Source: Phytophthora colocasiae
Lineage: Eukaryota > Oomycota > Peronosporomycetes > Peronosporales > Peronosporaceae
Assembly (NCBI GenBank): GCA_018806915.1
Contig: JAGKQI010000096.1
Location: 1,364,001-1,428,000 of the forward strand
Direction of reading: 5' to 3'
Length of the DNA: 64,000 nucleotides
Within the stretch, counting starts at the first letter, position 1, and each line of letters begins with the position of its first letter. The notes below the pieces were generated by a model. That model saw nothing but the letters and a program-made list of their open reading frames with translations. It was not told where the DNA came from and searched no databases. Below, piece by piece: positions 55,201 to 64,000 of the stretch. The position numbers were made by a program, and so were the translations under genes.

Positions 55201-55630
55201 CAATTCTCTAGAGGAAGTTCCTAAAAAAGAAGATCAATCCAACAATGCACCCACACATAGCAGTCAGAATGAAAGCGATAACAATTCCATTCCAATTCAT
55301 CAAGGCCCTGAAGGAGTCGCAATCGCCCCCACATTGACAGATCTGCCAACTGACGATGAACCACCAAGCATTTTTGATACGGAGACGGTAGAAGGTGATC
55401 TCTTGATACCTGATGCCATTGACTCTGACGAAGCAAATAGCGACAATGAAGAAGCTGAAGGAAGTAGTATCAACTCTACCGATTTGATGATGGAGGCCGA
55501 AGCTATGGCCATTTTTCAAGATACCCCCGACAACGATACCCTGTCGGTAGTGGCGTCTACTTCTCGCCGTCGTAAAACTTCTCGTGTGGATAGTTTGGTT
55601 CTACTTGCCGACGTTGACAAACTACATTGA
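49267..55630 (+). CDS. Large C2-like / EF-hand / IQ-motif protein
   Basis: Four exons (49267..51074, 51149..53004, 53066..53202, 53282..55630) join to 2049 aa. Residues of about 40-1180 are beta-rich and look like serial C2-type domains (for example CILAVKVSELQGIGTADKD ... VGIYRFSSHERNELIGLGRF). An EF-hand pair follows at about 1215-1290 (LLDQNNNGCIDRNEF; LMDTNRDNEIEWTEYL across intron 3). Then comes a coiled coil and a run of IQ-like calmodulin-binding repeats (ASIVLQSTVRSRLEQKR, AAVAIQCLIRQMKAKKQ, CIQAAWRGRRQRSK). The last 400 residues are acidic and disordered. No exact family is recognised. The Ca2+/calmodulin and C2 content, and the CFAP43 neighbour on the same strand, suggest a cytoskeletal or basal-body role (inference). 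Confidence 0.8.
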
Positions 55631-55756
55631 CAATAGATTTAGCGAAAACTTAGCAAGTATTGTTACAATTTAGTGAACGTTTCTTACATCCGTTTTGGCA
55701 TGACAGAAGCAGTGACCACTCGCCAAGATCGCTGAGCTGTGCATTGATCACTCAGT

Positions 55757-58700
55757 ATGTCTGTCGACGCTACGATTCGTCATATCTTCGGCTACAACGG
55801 GAGTTCCGGCGATTCTCCACCTCTGCAACTTGCAGATGAGACCACCTTGGTGTATGTGAGTGGTCATACCTTACACTTCACTTCTACTACAGACCAAACG
55901 CAGCACTTCCTGATCCGTCCTCAACCTCGGAAGCTCGTAGCGTTCGATTTTAACTGGAAGTCGGCAACATTCGCCATTACTTCTCGAGAACCGGACGCTA
56001 CAATCTCGTTATATTCGTATCCAGACAAGAAGCCAAAGGCTCAACTGGAGTTGAAAGACAAGAGCAACGATGTCTTCGAGTATTCTTTAATCAAGTTTTC
56101 CCGTTGTGGACGTCGCCTACTGAGTCTTCGTCCATCAACTGATACAGTTGAAGAGAAGACGTCAATTCTTTGTGTCTGGGATGTAGAGACTTTAACTCCT
56201 GTCCCTGGATGTCAAGACTCCACAGTTCGAGGAAACACACACTTTGCGTCATTTGATCCTGCTAATGTAGATCAGTTCATCGTGGGAGGTGACAACAGCC
56301 TTCAAGTCTGGAGAATCTACTCAGGTAGAACAGCTGCCTCAAGTTTACTACGAGCGGAGACTGTGCTACTTCCTGTTCAATCAAAAGATGAACATTTGAT
56401 CGATGTAGAATGGGAAGAGAAACGGAAACAATTCTACTGTCATGCGTGGCTTCCACAAAGTCGCTGCCTCGTTGCGAATTTAGCGGGTGACCTGCTTCTA
56501 CTGGATGTGAGTGAAGCGAAGATCCTGCAGCATATCCAGACAGCAGAGAGACCGGATCGTTGCTTTATTGCGGGGATTGTGGTAACAGCAGAGACGGTTG
56601 TTGTGGCATACTCTGACGGTGCTATAGCATGGCTTCAGACGGATAATTGGGAGTTGTTGAATACTACTGCTCTACCTGGAGGACCCACAATCGTGACAGT
56701 CATGACTCCGACTCCAACGTACGCAAAAGCTTACGTGGGCACTCGCAATGGCAAGATCTTCGAGGTTCGTACGAGTGTTCTACAAGATGAAGAAGATGAT
56801 GTGGAGAACGAAGAAGACGAATCTGCGCGTACTACCAAGGACACCAGTGATGAATCGGCCATGGTTCTACCATGTGCTAGCTTCCCAACAGGCCCAGCAT
56901 GTGACAGTACCGTGTTCACTCCTTTCGGGGGAACATTTACTGCCGATGCATTGATAGCTACAGGTGGAATGAGTGGAGTTCTTATGCTCTGGGGTCTCCG
57001 TGACTGTCGTCCAGCCGGGGAAGTCAACATCGCTGTTTTGTTCAATCAAGAACCGATTACCGAAACTACCAGTTCACGACCGAATACTGCTGGTGCTTCT
57101 TCTTCTGCCCCAATTGACATTACTGATGATCTATCTCCCCCTCCAATTGTAATAACCGCTCTAGCATCACGTCCAGCGGACCCTGTAGTGATGATTGGAG
57201 ATCATCAGGGAAGACTTCGCTCTCTCTGTATTGCAAAAATTGTGGGTGGAGGGGGAAAGATGGAGATTCTACCGCAACATTCAACACAATTACTACCAGT
57301 CGATGAACCTATAGATCTTCTGTCAGTCCATCCTACTCAAGCAGTGCTGATGGCTTCATCTACTCACAGCGGGGCTGTATTCTTGCTTTCTATGGACCAT
57401 GAAAAACGATTCCCCGTTCTAGCTTTTTTCACTCTACGTGAGCCAACGGAAAGGGTTGTGGACATTCAATGGAACGTCGGTGGAGGTAGTACGAGTAGTT
57501 CATTGACTCTTACGTGCTTCTCCTCGAGTGGATTGTTTTACAACGCCAGGTATCAAGCCCCACCTCCAGAAGATATTTCTATCGGTAGTGCAGCTGGTGG
57601 TCGTCGAGATGCTTCACCTCGAGGCGCGTTACTCGTTCTCCCTAAGGTCATTGCTTTCGGAGAATCCGTTCTACCTATGTGCGCAAAACTACGTTTTCTT
57701 GCTGCTTCTTCGAGCAATATGATGGTCGCTACTTCTCCTGGTCGTCCAGAGCTCACTCTACTCAAATATCGAGATGTAGTACGCGAATCCACCAAGGAAA
57801 TCCGGATTTTATCCAAGATTTTGACTAAAAAAGGTCATGCTCGTGGAGTCTCAGCTGTCGCTGTCTTCCCTCGAGTGCTTGACGGTAGCGTCGAACTACT
57901 CGTAACTGGTGGGATGGATGGTACCGTCACGCTTTGGACTCTTGCTGCAGTGAACGTTCGGCGTCAAATCAAAATGACAAATGACGTAGACAATGAAGAA
58001 AAATGCGATGAACTCGAGGAGATGCAAGCTACTAAGAAGCGCACACTGGTGATACACAGCGGCCCAGTAACAACATTAAAGTTTGTTCTAACTAAAGGTG
58101 GAATGCCTTCGGAGAACGGCACCAGTGCGAATATCCAGTTGATTTCAACCGGAGTGGACGGTTGTGTCTTTCTACTGGATGTGCGTTTATCCGGCGAACT
58201 ACTTGGAGAAGCGATAGGTTTGGGTAGTTCTCACAGTTCTGAACCAACCATGAATCCTATCTACATGAACGTGGTTTCAACAGCAAAGTATGACGACGTT
58301 TACCAACCAGAACGGGAAGAAGAACTCACTCCGTTTCTTGATGCTCGAGTACGTGCAGAAGCGATAGCAGCTAGAGACCGCTTCGATCGAGGTAAAGATG
58401 CTACTCGAGTGAAGCTTCGTGAGCTCGAAGGACGCCTAAAAGTGATGCTAGCGGAGAATGAACAATTACCGGAGAGCGAACAGCTCCCTAGAGAAGAATT
58501 CGTGCTGAATGTGGCCTGGAGAGACAATCTGCTGGCTCAACATGCCGCAAAAGCTCAGCGTGTACGAGAAGGGATCGCTCGAGATTTGGCACGCATGGCA
58601 ATTGTCAGAGAGCGGATGAAACGGGAGTTTTGGGATGTATCAGAGGTCCCTGGAGTTCGTCTGGCCGCTCTTTCTCCACCTGCCACAGTGTCTCCATCTC

Positions 58701-61306
58701 CAGCTGGATCTGCGATTTTATTTGTAAACAATTTCCCACTTAGACGCCAATCTCCAGCTGAACAGAAGCTCGCTAAGCAGATCAAAATGCTTCGTCTAGT
58801 GGAATTTGCTCACCATCAGCAAGAAGATCGAGAAGGACAAACTTCGGAGCCAAGAGCGAGATTCCAAGACACAGTTCCCAGTGATTTACAGTGGGTTTTG
58901 AACACTGGATCATTACATCCGAAGCACCAAGGCTCTGCTAGTGAAACTTCAACTTCTTTTGACATTTCTGAATACTCAAAGCTGCTCAGTTTCCACTTTG
59001 TGTATCACCCTGCAGCCGTCCGAACTCAGAAGCAAGCTCGAGTACAGATACATTTGCTCGGATGTTACGTTCGATCTCTTCAAAGTGCGTTTAATTCCGA
59101 GTTCCTGGATCTCGTACGGCAGAAAGAGAACACAATGGAGCAGATTGACTCTAAAAACGCTCGCATTGTGGAGATTACAACCGAATTAAATGCTGGAGGC
59201 ATTGGAGACTTGTTTAAACCACAATGGGCACCAGAGGAAAAAGCCGACTCAATCTTACAAGTGACTCCAGAAGAAATGACCCAAAAGCCTTACGAGACTA
59301 CAGAACGTCGCAAACAACGCGAGAAAGAGGCTCTGGAAGCAGCAGAACGGGAAAAAGCCCGAAAAAAGGACGACGTTGGTGGTCGTGCCTTGATGGACAT
59401 GATGGACGGTACTCTGGAAGTGAAAAAGGACCCTCTGGCAGCTCAGGAGCTTGTGAAGGAGGCCTGGATGTTGACAATTCCACCTGAAGAGATGACAGCT
59501 GAACAGAGGAAGCTTGTGGCTCAATTTGAAGCTGCACAAGCCAAATTCGAAGAAGAACGAGAAAAATACCGCAAAAGTCTGGACTTGGAGCTGCGGAAGA
59601 CTAAAACTGAGGTCATCGATCTCTGTCGAGCTTTTGACGAAAAGTTAAAGGCTCTACGGGAGCGATATATGGCTACACGCCGTGCTGTTTTGGCTCAAGA
59701 ACTGTACGAACTGCGCTTAGGTGAGGAGTTACTGGCTCGTGAACAACTCGGACTTGAAACGCAGCGACTGGAAGAGGAATTGCAGACGATGAATGACATT
59801 GAAAATCACGCTCAAGCTGAAAGTGACCGCTTTTCAGCGCAACTTGAAGCTTGTCGGGAAGATTTCCATCGAGCTACTGAAGAGGATAAACTTCTGGAGA
59901 AAAGCTTCGTCCGTGAACTTGAAGAAATGGTTCAAAGTAGCAGCAGTGCAGGAGGAGCTCCTAGTGCAAGTACCAGTCAACTCGAGTCTCCGGAATTTGT
60001 CAAAGTTCTTCTCGAATTGTATCGGAAGCGTAAGGCTGATGATTTGGTACGAGACGGAGTTTCAGGTCACGATACAATCAAACGTGCTGGTTCTAACGGA
60101 GTTTCTCGTGCTCGATCCAAAAGTAACGCCAAACAACGCCTGCTAGCTGAAAGTAAAGGTGAAGGAGGATCATCCCGTACTCTGTTGAAGCAAACGTCCA
60201 GTAAGAACAGCATCAGCGCGTCTGACAACTTGGACCCATTCCATCATCTGGATAATATCCACCAGGATAATTCACGACGTGGAAATCTCACGCTCGGAAG
60301 CCAATCTTTGGTTGTAGCCCCTCTGGACTATATTACAGATCGTCCGGAAGGAGTTCTCATTGAGGATCGTATCTGGCGAGCATTAAATGCTCTTCGAGCC
60401 AAGAAAATCCTCGCCGAGCATTCAGTGCGTGATAAATCTGAGCTGTTAGCTCTGGCGAAGACTGTAAGCGATGAATTGCGCACTAAATTGACAGATTTAC
60501 AACGTGAGCGAAGAAAGCAACAACGTGAGCGGGAAACGTTAAGTCAACGGCGAATGGAGATGACTGAGAGTGCTCCATTACTGGTTCGGATCAAACAAGG
60601 TCAAGATGAAACTCCAGTGGGCGGAGGAGGTGACAGTGCTCTATTAGTTGCTCGAACCAGCGTGGAAGCTTTAAACGACGTGATTCAACTGCATGGTAAA
60701 GACCAAGTGGGTATCCTTGGTCGGATCAAAGACTTTCGTAAAAGTATCAATGTTATGGAGTGGGAACACGCTCTTTTGGAGCTTCAAGCTCGAGATATGG
60801 ACGAACGGTACACCGATATTCAGTTGCTTCGAGTAACGAAGGATCTGCAGGAGCTTTTCCATACTGGTGATACTTCCCACAAACAAAAGCGTGAAGTGGC
60901 GATGCTTGAGGCCAAGTTGGTGCATTTAGGACGTCACCATCAGACCAGTTTACTCAAGCTTGAAAGAACGGGGTCCCAGTTGGAACGGCAACTGAAGGAC
61001 CGTCAACGAGAGAACCGCAACTTCCAACAACAAGTGGCGCAACTCGAGACTCAAGTACAGATACGTGAAGACATTTTAGCTAGTCGGACAAGTGCAGCCA
61101 TGCGCCAACAAGCAGGAGGAGCGAGAGGTGACCCAACGAAACTCAAAGCGATTATGGTGAGACGCAAATTGGTGGATTTGGCGAAAGCTCAAACGGACGA
61201 GATCGAATATCTTCGTCTAGAACTGGACAAGATGCGACGTCGTACATTCCCCAGTTTTGCACAAGCTCATGCTCGCGACTATCATGATGTAGACGGATAC
61301 AATTGA
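55757..61306 (+). CDS. CFAP43: Cilia- and flagella-associated protein 43-like (WD repeats plus coiled coils)
   Basis: A single exon of 1849 aa. The N-terminal half (about 1-840) is beta-propeller with WD-like blocks (SILCVWDVETL, VGGDNSLQVWRIYSG, VTGGMDGTVTLWTLA). The C-terminal half is coiled coil, with ERMKREFWDVSEVPGVRL, VHPAAV-type blocks, and AFNSEFLDLVRQKENTMEQI followed by NARIVEITTEL, which resemble the conserved C-terminal part of CFAP43. CFAP43 works with CFAP44 in the tether/tether-head complex linking inner dynein f (I1) to the axonemal doublet. Presence fits an organism with motile zoospores. Distinguishing CFAP43 from CFAP44 is by remembered motif similarity only. A 5.5-kb intronless gene is notable among intron-bearing neighbours. 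Confidence 0.8.
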   Translation: MSVDATIRHIFGYNGSSGDSPPLQLADETTLVYVSGHTLHFTSTTDQTQHFLIRPQPRKLVAFDFNWKSATFAITSREPDATISLYSYPDKKPKAQLELKDKSNDVFEYSLIKFSRCGRRLLSLRPSTDTVEEKTSILCVWDVETLTPVPGCQDSTVRGNTHFASFDPANVDQFIVGGDNSLQVWRIYSGRTAASSLLRAETVLLPVQSKDEHLIDVEWEEKRKQFYCHAWLPQSRCLVANLAGDLLLLDVSEAKILQHIQTAERPDRCFIAGIVVTAETVVVAYSDGAIAWLQTDNWELLNTTALPGGPTIVTVMTPTPTYAKAYVGTRNGKIFEVRTSVLQDEEDDVENEEDESARTTKDTSDESAMVLPCASFPTGPACDSTVFTPFGGTFTADALIATGGMSGVLMLWGLRDCRPAGEVNIAVLFNQEPITETTSSRPNTAGASSSAPIDITDDLSPPPIVITALASRPADPVVMIGDHQGRLRSLCIAKIVGGGGKMEILPQHSTQLLPVDEPIDLLSVHPTQAVLMASSTHSGAVFLLSMDHEKRFPVLAFFTLREPTERVVDIQWNVGGGSTSSSLTLTCFSSSGLFYNARYQAPPPEDISIGSAAGGRRDASPRGALLVLPKVIAFGESVLPMCAKLRFLAASSSNMMVATSPGRPELTLLKYRDVVRESTKEIRILSKILTKKGHARGVSAVAVFPRVLDGSVELLVTGGMDGTVTLWTLAAVNVRRQIKMTNDVDNEEKCDELEEMQATKKRTLVIHSGPVTTLKFVLTKGGMPSENGTSANIQLISTGVDGCVFLLDVRLSGELLGEAIGLGSSHSSEPTMNPIYMNVVSTAKYDDVYQPEREEELTPFLDARVRAEAIAARDRFDRGKDATRVKLRELEGRLKVMLAENEQLPESEQLPREEFVLNVAWRDNLLAQHAAKAQRVREGIARDLARMAIVRERMKREFWDVSEVPGVRLAALSPPATVSPSPAGSAILFVNNFPLRRQSPAEQKLAKQIKMLRLVEFAHHQQEDREGQTSEPRARFQDTVPSDLQWVLNTGSLHPKHQGSASETSTSFDISEYSKLLSFHFVYHPAAVRTQKQARVQIHLLGCYVRSLQSAFNSEFLDLVRQKENTMEQIDSKNARIVEITTELNAGGIGDLFKPQWAPEEKADSILQVTPEEMTQKPYETTERRKQREKEALEAAEREKARKKDDVGGRALMDMMDGTLEVKKDPLAAQELVKEAWMLTIPPEEMTAEQRKLVAQFEAAQAKFEEEREKYRKSLDLELRKTKTEVIDLCRAFDEKLKALRERYMATRRAVLAQELYELRLGEELLAREQLGLETQRLEEELQTMNDIENHAQAESDRFSAQLEACREDFHRATEEDKLLEKSFVRELEEMVQSSSSAGGAPSASTSQLESPEFVKVLLELYRKRKADDLVRDGVSGHDTIKRAGSNGVSRARSKSNAKQRLLAESKGEGGSSRTLLKQTSSKNSISASDNLDPFHHLDNIHQDNSRRGNLTLGSQSLVVAPLDYITDRPEGVLIEDRIWRALNALRAKKILAEHSVRDKSELLALAKTVSDELRTKLTDLQRERRKQQRERETLSQRRMEMTESAPLLVRIKQGQDETPVGGGGDSALLVARTSVEALNDVIQLHGKDQVGILGRIKDFRKSINVMEWEHALLELQARDMDERYTDIQLLRVTKDLQELFHTGDTSHKQKREVAMLEAKLVHLGRHHQTSLLKLERTGSQLERQLKDRQRENRNFQQQVAQLETQVQIREDILASRTSAAMRQQAGGARGDPTKLKAIMVRRKLVDLAKAQTDEIEYLRLELDKMRRRTFPSFAQAHARDYHDVDGYN

Positions 61307-61474
61307 GTCAACACAAACTTCGCCAGCATCAAGGATCCACTGAATATTGTCTTGAAACCTTTCTGCTTCTTGTGTTCTCCTCTGTGTCTATAAACACATG
61401 CCAAAGCTAACAGTAAGTGTACTGAACAAGCCGATACATTCCGAGTACTTCCATATCCCGTCTTGCGGTCGCAC

Positions 61475-64000
61475 CTACAGCAGCACCGCAGAAAAAGAAA
61501 TCTGCTGGTCGAAGGTTGAAGGTTCTAGCATAAGCTGCTTCATCGTCGGCAGTTGGTCCAACACAGTTTTGAGCTGTTCTAGCCCTCGTCTTGCCCGTTG
61601 TTGGTCCACCAACTCATTTCCATAGCAATGGGAAATAAGGATAAACGCCACTTGGCGCAGTAGTTGAGCCCAGTATGAGAAGTGCTGCTTCTGCGCTTCG
61701 TGGTGGCGCTGCTGTAGCATCCATCGAGGAAGGTTACTCGTCACAATTTCAGCGCATTGCAGAGCATTTTCATCTTGATCCGACAGTTGTACAGCTTCGA
61801 CAGTCTTGAACATCAAATCCAGCGAACAAACGGTGCCAGCGCGTCGAACAATCAACTGTGCCACTGCAGCAGCCTTCCTTGCAACTATCAGGTTAGAATT
61901 TGAACCAGTAAGTGCAGTCTGCAGAGATGCAAACGCGTTCGCAGCTTGTAGTGCCGTTGCGTGCTGTTGAGTAGCGTCAAGTTCGTTCCAAACGTTGTCT
62001 TGGAGCGTTTCTTCAAACAGATCCATGAGAGGCAGCAATAGAGCTGACGAGGCCGTGCGCTTCGATCCCAACGGCTTGTTTGAAGAAGACACCGCTCCAA
62101 ATCTCGAGAATTGCGCAGCCAACCATCCCACCAACGCTGTTTTCGTCACGAGATAGGTACTTCCTGAAGGTGTTCGCAAAGCTGCAAGAAGAATGCTCGT
62201 AATCAACGGTTGTGTGTGCGTATCCGCCAACTCGGACGTAAAGAAACTCAACAGCATCGGCAGCACGTGACGTCGCACAAGCAGCGCAACGTCATCATCA
62301 CCACGAACTCCACGTCGAAGCATGTGGAGAAGCCACGAACGTTCTTGGCGGAAAGTTAGAGGCGTCCGACTGTTAAACAGCGAGTAGAACATTGGCACAT
62401 CCGACAGATCCATGGCTGGGCGAGCCAACAGGAAGTGATTCACTTGCTGGTACAACACGTGCGTCGGACGAGTTAACACAGCAAGTGCGTCATTGAGAAA
62501 CACAGTCACAACCGACGGAACCTGCTCAAGTGGCTCCTGGACTCCACGACGGAACACGTCCAGCAAAAGATGCACCTGTCTCCCCGCTTTAAAGTCGCTT
62601 GTCGTTTCCGTTGTAGCCTGCAGAGTTTCATGAAGATGTGCGAGGATGCCGAACGCATATTCACGCATCTTCTCCACATCAGAAGACGTCGCACGAATTG
62701 CTACGCCCATTAAACCTTGTAACACAATGTCTCCGTCCGGCAAGTCGGACGACGAGATGAAATGTGAAAGCATCGGCAAAAGAAAAGCTGGGTCATAAGC
62801 CTCAGTTTGCTTGTCATCTCTTGGAAGGTCTGCATCAAGTTCCAAAAGGGAGGAATCACTTGCGGTCGAGACCTCGCGTTCTAATGGAAAGTGTTCGACG
62901 GTGGCACGAATTCGATTTTGCTCGAGACCTCCGCCCAACACCCAGGCGGAGTCGTCAACCAGATCGTTGTGGGAACGCTTTGATGACAAATCCGTTGTAG
63001 AAGACGCACCGAAGCGGAAGCCCATGCTTACTAGCGTTAGCTCTTCCTGCTGCGTCTCGAATTCAGCAAACAGGACCCGCAAACTGCGATCAAACGGCGA
63101 GAGTGACATCGAGTACGAACTCAACAACGTCTGTAAGATCGAGCGCGTGTAGTTCCCCGTGATACGAACGAGTTGAGCCAGAACGCGCACCAAAAGAAGG
63201 CGTACAGTGTTGTTGTCTGTCTTTTGAAGGGTCTGAGCAAAGCATAAGTGCTGCACCACTGCATCGAAATGCGCTTTGAAATTGAAATCGACGCTGCTCG
63301 AGTCGTTACCCACTAGACGCAGCAAAACTGCTGTTAACTTGACAAAACCCTCGAACCCAAACTCGCTGACACTCTCTTGGACAATTTCACGCGCCTCCGA
63401 AAGTAGCGGAAAAACCATCTTCAAAGCAATCAGCTGCTTCTCTTGGCCCTGGCCCTTTAGAGATCTAACAACACGTTCGATCAGCAGCATTGTCGCTTCA
63501 TACTCCTTCAGCAAATGCTTCTCCACATCATTTTGCACTATCTTCAGAGCTGCCAGGCTGCTCCGAACGAGAATGAGCAATAAACTCACATCCACGTAGT
63601 CATCATTGCCACTGTTACGCAACAACAACAGTAACCCAAGCAGCTGCGTAGAAGAAAGACGCTCCTCGGTTTCCAACCTTGCTAATTTCTTCACAATATC
63701 GCCAGCAGGCGCATCCAGAGCGTTGGCGTTTATACCAGAATCGATTGATACGTGTTGCAACAGTGCAAGTTCTGCTGTGTAGCTTCCCTGGGAGCCCAAC
63801 AACACGCGCTTGGTGCAAACTGGAATCAACTGCTCCACAAATTGGCGTAGATTCTCGCTCACAATGCGCGTAAACACGTTGTAAATCGCCCCTACAAGTT
63901 CACATTTGACGCGATCATCTTGCTCTCGCTGAAGTCGCTTCAGCAGTTGCTCTTGAAACACCAGGGGGAAATCTGCAGCCCCGTTTCCGGATTGAATTGC
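61475..64000 (-). CDS. URB1: URB1 (nucleolar pre-ribosome-associated protein), C-terminal part, 5' partial
   Basis: An open frame of at least 842 codons running off the window's right edge (open to 64000). It is a helical-repeat protein. Segments match the URB1/NopRA1 C-terminal domain: ATSSDVEKMREYAFGILAHL, LLDVFRRGVQEPLEQVPSV, LARPAMDLSDVPMFYSLF and RSWLLHMLRRGVRG followed by VLPMLLSFFTSELAD. URB1 is a scaffold of early 60S ribosomal precursors in the nucleolus. No intron is visible in this part. The 3' end faces CFAP43 across 168 bp (convergent). The N-terminal part lies outside the window. Confidence 0.88.
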   Translation of the reverse strand, partial: AIQSGNGAADFPLVFQEQLLKRLQREQDDRVKCELVGAIYNVFTRIVSENLRQFVEQLIPVCTKRVLLGSQGSYTAELALLQHVSIDSGINANALDAPAGDIVKKLARLETEERLSSTQLLGLLLLLRNSGNDDYVDVSLLLILVRSSLAALKIVQNDVEKHLLKEYEATMLLIERVVRSLKGQGQEKQLIALKMVFPLLSEAREIVQESVSEFGFEGFVKLTAVLLRLVGNDSSSVDFNFKAHFDAVVQHLCFAQTLQKTDNNTVRLLLVRVLAQLVRITGNYTRSILQTLLSSYSMSLSPFDRSLRVLFAEFETQQEELTLVSMGFRFGASSTTDLSSKRSHNDLVDDSAWVLGGGLEQNRIRATVEHFPLEREVSTASDSSLLELDADLPRDDKQTEAYDPAFLLPMLSHFISSSDLPDGDIVLQGLMGVAIRATSSDVEKMREYAFGILAHLHETLQATTETTSDFKAGRQVHLLLDVFRRGVQEPLEQVPSVVTVFLNDALAVLTRPTHVLYQQVNHFLLARPAMDLSDVPMFYSLFNSRTPLTFRQERSWLLHMLRRGVRGDDDVALLVRRHVLPMLLSFFTSELADTHTQPLITSILLAALRTPSGSTYLVTKTALVGWLAAQFSRFGAVSSSNKPLGSKRTASSALLLPLMDLFEETLQDNVWNELDATQQHATALQAANAFASLQTALTGSNSNLIVARKAAAVAQLIVRRAGTVCSLDLMFKTVEAVQLSDQDENALQCAEIVTSNLPRWMLQQRHHEAQKQHFSYWAQLLRQVAFILISHCYGNELVDQQRARRGLEQLKTVLDQLPTMKQLMLEPSTFDQQISFSAVLL

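Overview
The window reads as nuclear DNA of an oomycete, most likely a Phytophthora-like peronosporalean. The evidence is dense genes on both strands, mostly short GT-AG introns (about 50-100 bp) that often have CTAAC/CTAAT branch sites, and a characteristic gene mix. That mix includes a flagellar CFAP43-type protein, a 7TM-like protein fused to a phosphodiesterase, a PH-domain AGC kinase, a cyclic-nucleotide-binding channel, a membrane purple acid phosphatase and a FRO/NOX-type reductase. TA-flanked Tc1/pogo DNA transposon remnants lie between the genes. No CRISPR, operon or bacterial expression signals are seen. All gene models are splice-by-eye reconstructions checked for reading-frame continuity.

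Layout. 1-2683 (-): SMC5, cut by the window edge after the hinge. 2781-4355 (+): RNase Z, head-to-head with SMC5. 4498-6701 (-): pyruvate kinase, with a triple telo-box repeat just upstream. 6872-8592 (+): PH-like protein. 8744-9688 (-): CCDC174 homologue. 9.7-10.7 kb: hairpins and degenerate repeats. 10730-11701 (+): intronless orphan with a GIY-YIG-like core. 11735-12159 (-): weak small gene. 12213-14799 (+): CNBD ion channel without a GYG filter. 14.8-18.4 kb: transposon island, with a Tc1 element nested inside a pogo/Tigger-like element. 18466-20898 (+): PH/NTF2-like/AGC kinase. 21031-24527 (-): PYROXD2-like oxidoreductase carrying an 861-bp pogo-type element in one intron. 24.6-25.4 kb: unresolved relic. 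25301-26443 (-): Asp/Glu racemase. 26680-27172 (-): small gene with an in-frame stop. 27211-29391 (+): patatin lipase. 29709-30443 (+): cysteine dioxygenase. 30510-33199 (-): 7TM-phosphodiesterase. 33295-34174 (+): membrane DnaJ. 34389-36595 (+): purple acid phosphatase. 36684-39218 (-): FRO/NOX-like reductase. 39360-41482 (-): a zinc-finger gene with an in-frame stop, a small ORF, and a zinc-finger/Tudor-like protein. 41645-49159: three MINPP1-type histidine phosphatases (live, decayed, live) enclosing a CID/CCCH RNA-processing gene. 49267-55630 (+): C2/EF-hand/IQ protein. 55757-61306 (+): CFAP43. 61475-64000 (-): URB1, cut by the window edge.

Functionally this is mostly ordinary housekeeping: DNA repair, tRNA and rRNA maturation, glycolysis, sulfur amino-acid catabolism, lipid mobilisation and phosphate metabolism. 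Two themes recur. The first is cyclic-nucleotide and phosphoinositide signalling (CNBD channel, 7TM-PDE, PH-AGC kinase, MINPP1 cluster). The second is flagellar biology (CFAP43, possibly the adjacent C2/EF/IQ protein). The clearest unusual structures are the two TA-flanked transposon insertions, each of which landed in an intron. One lies in a host gene whose joined frame stays open across the insertion.
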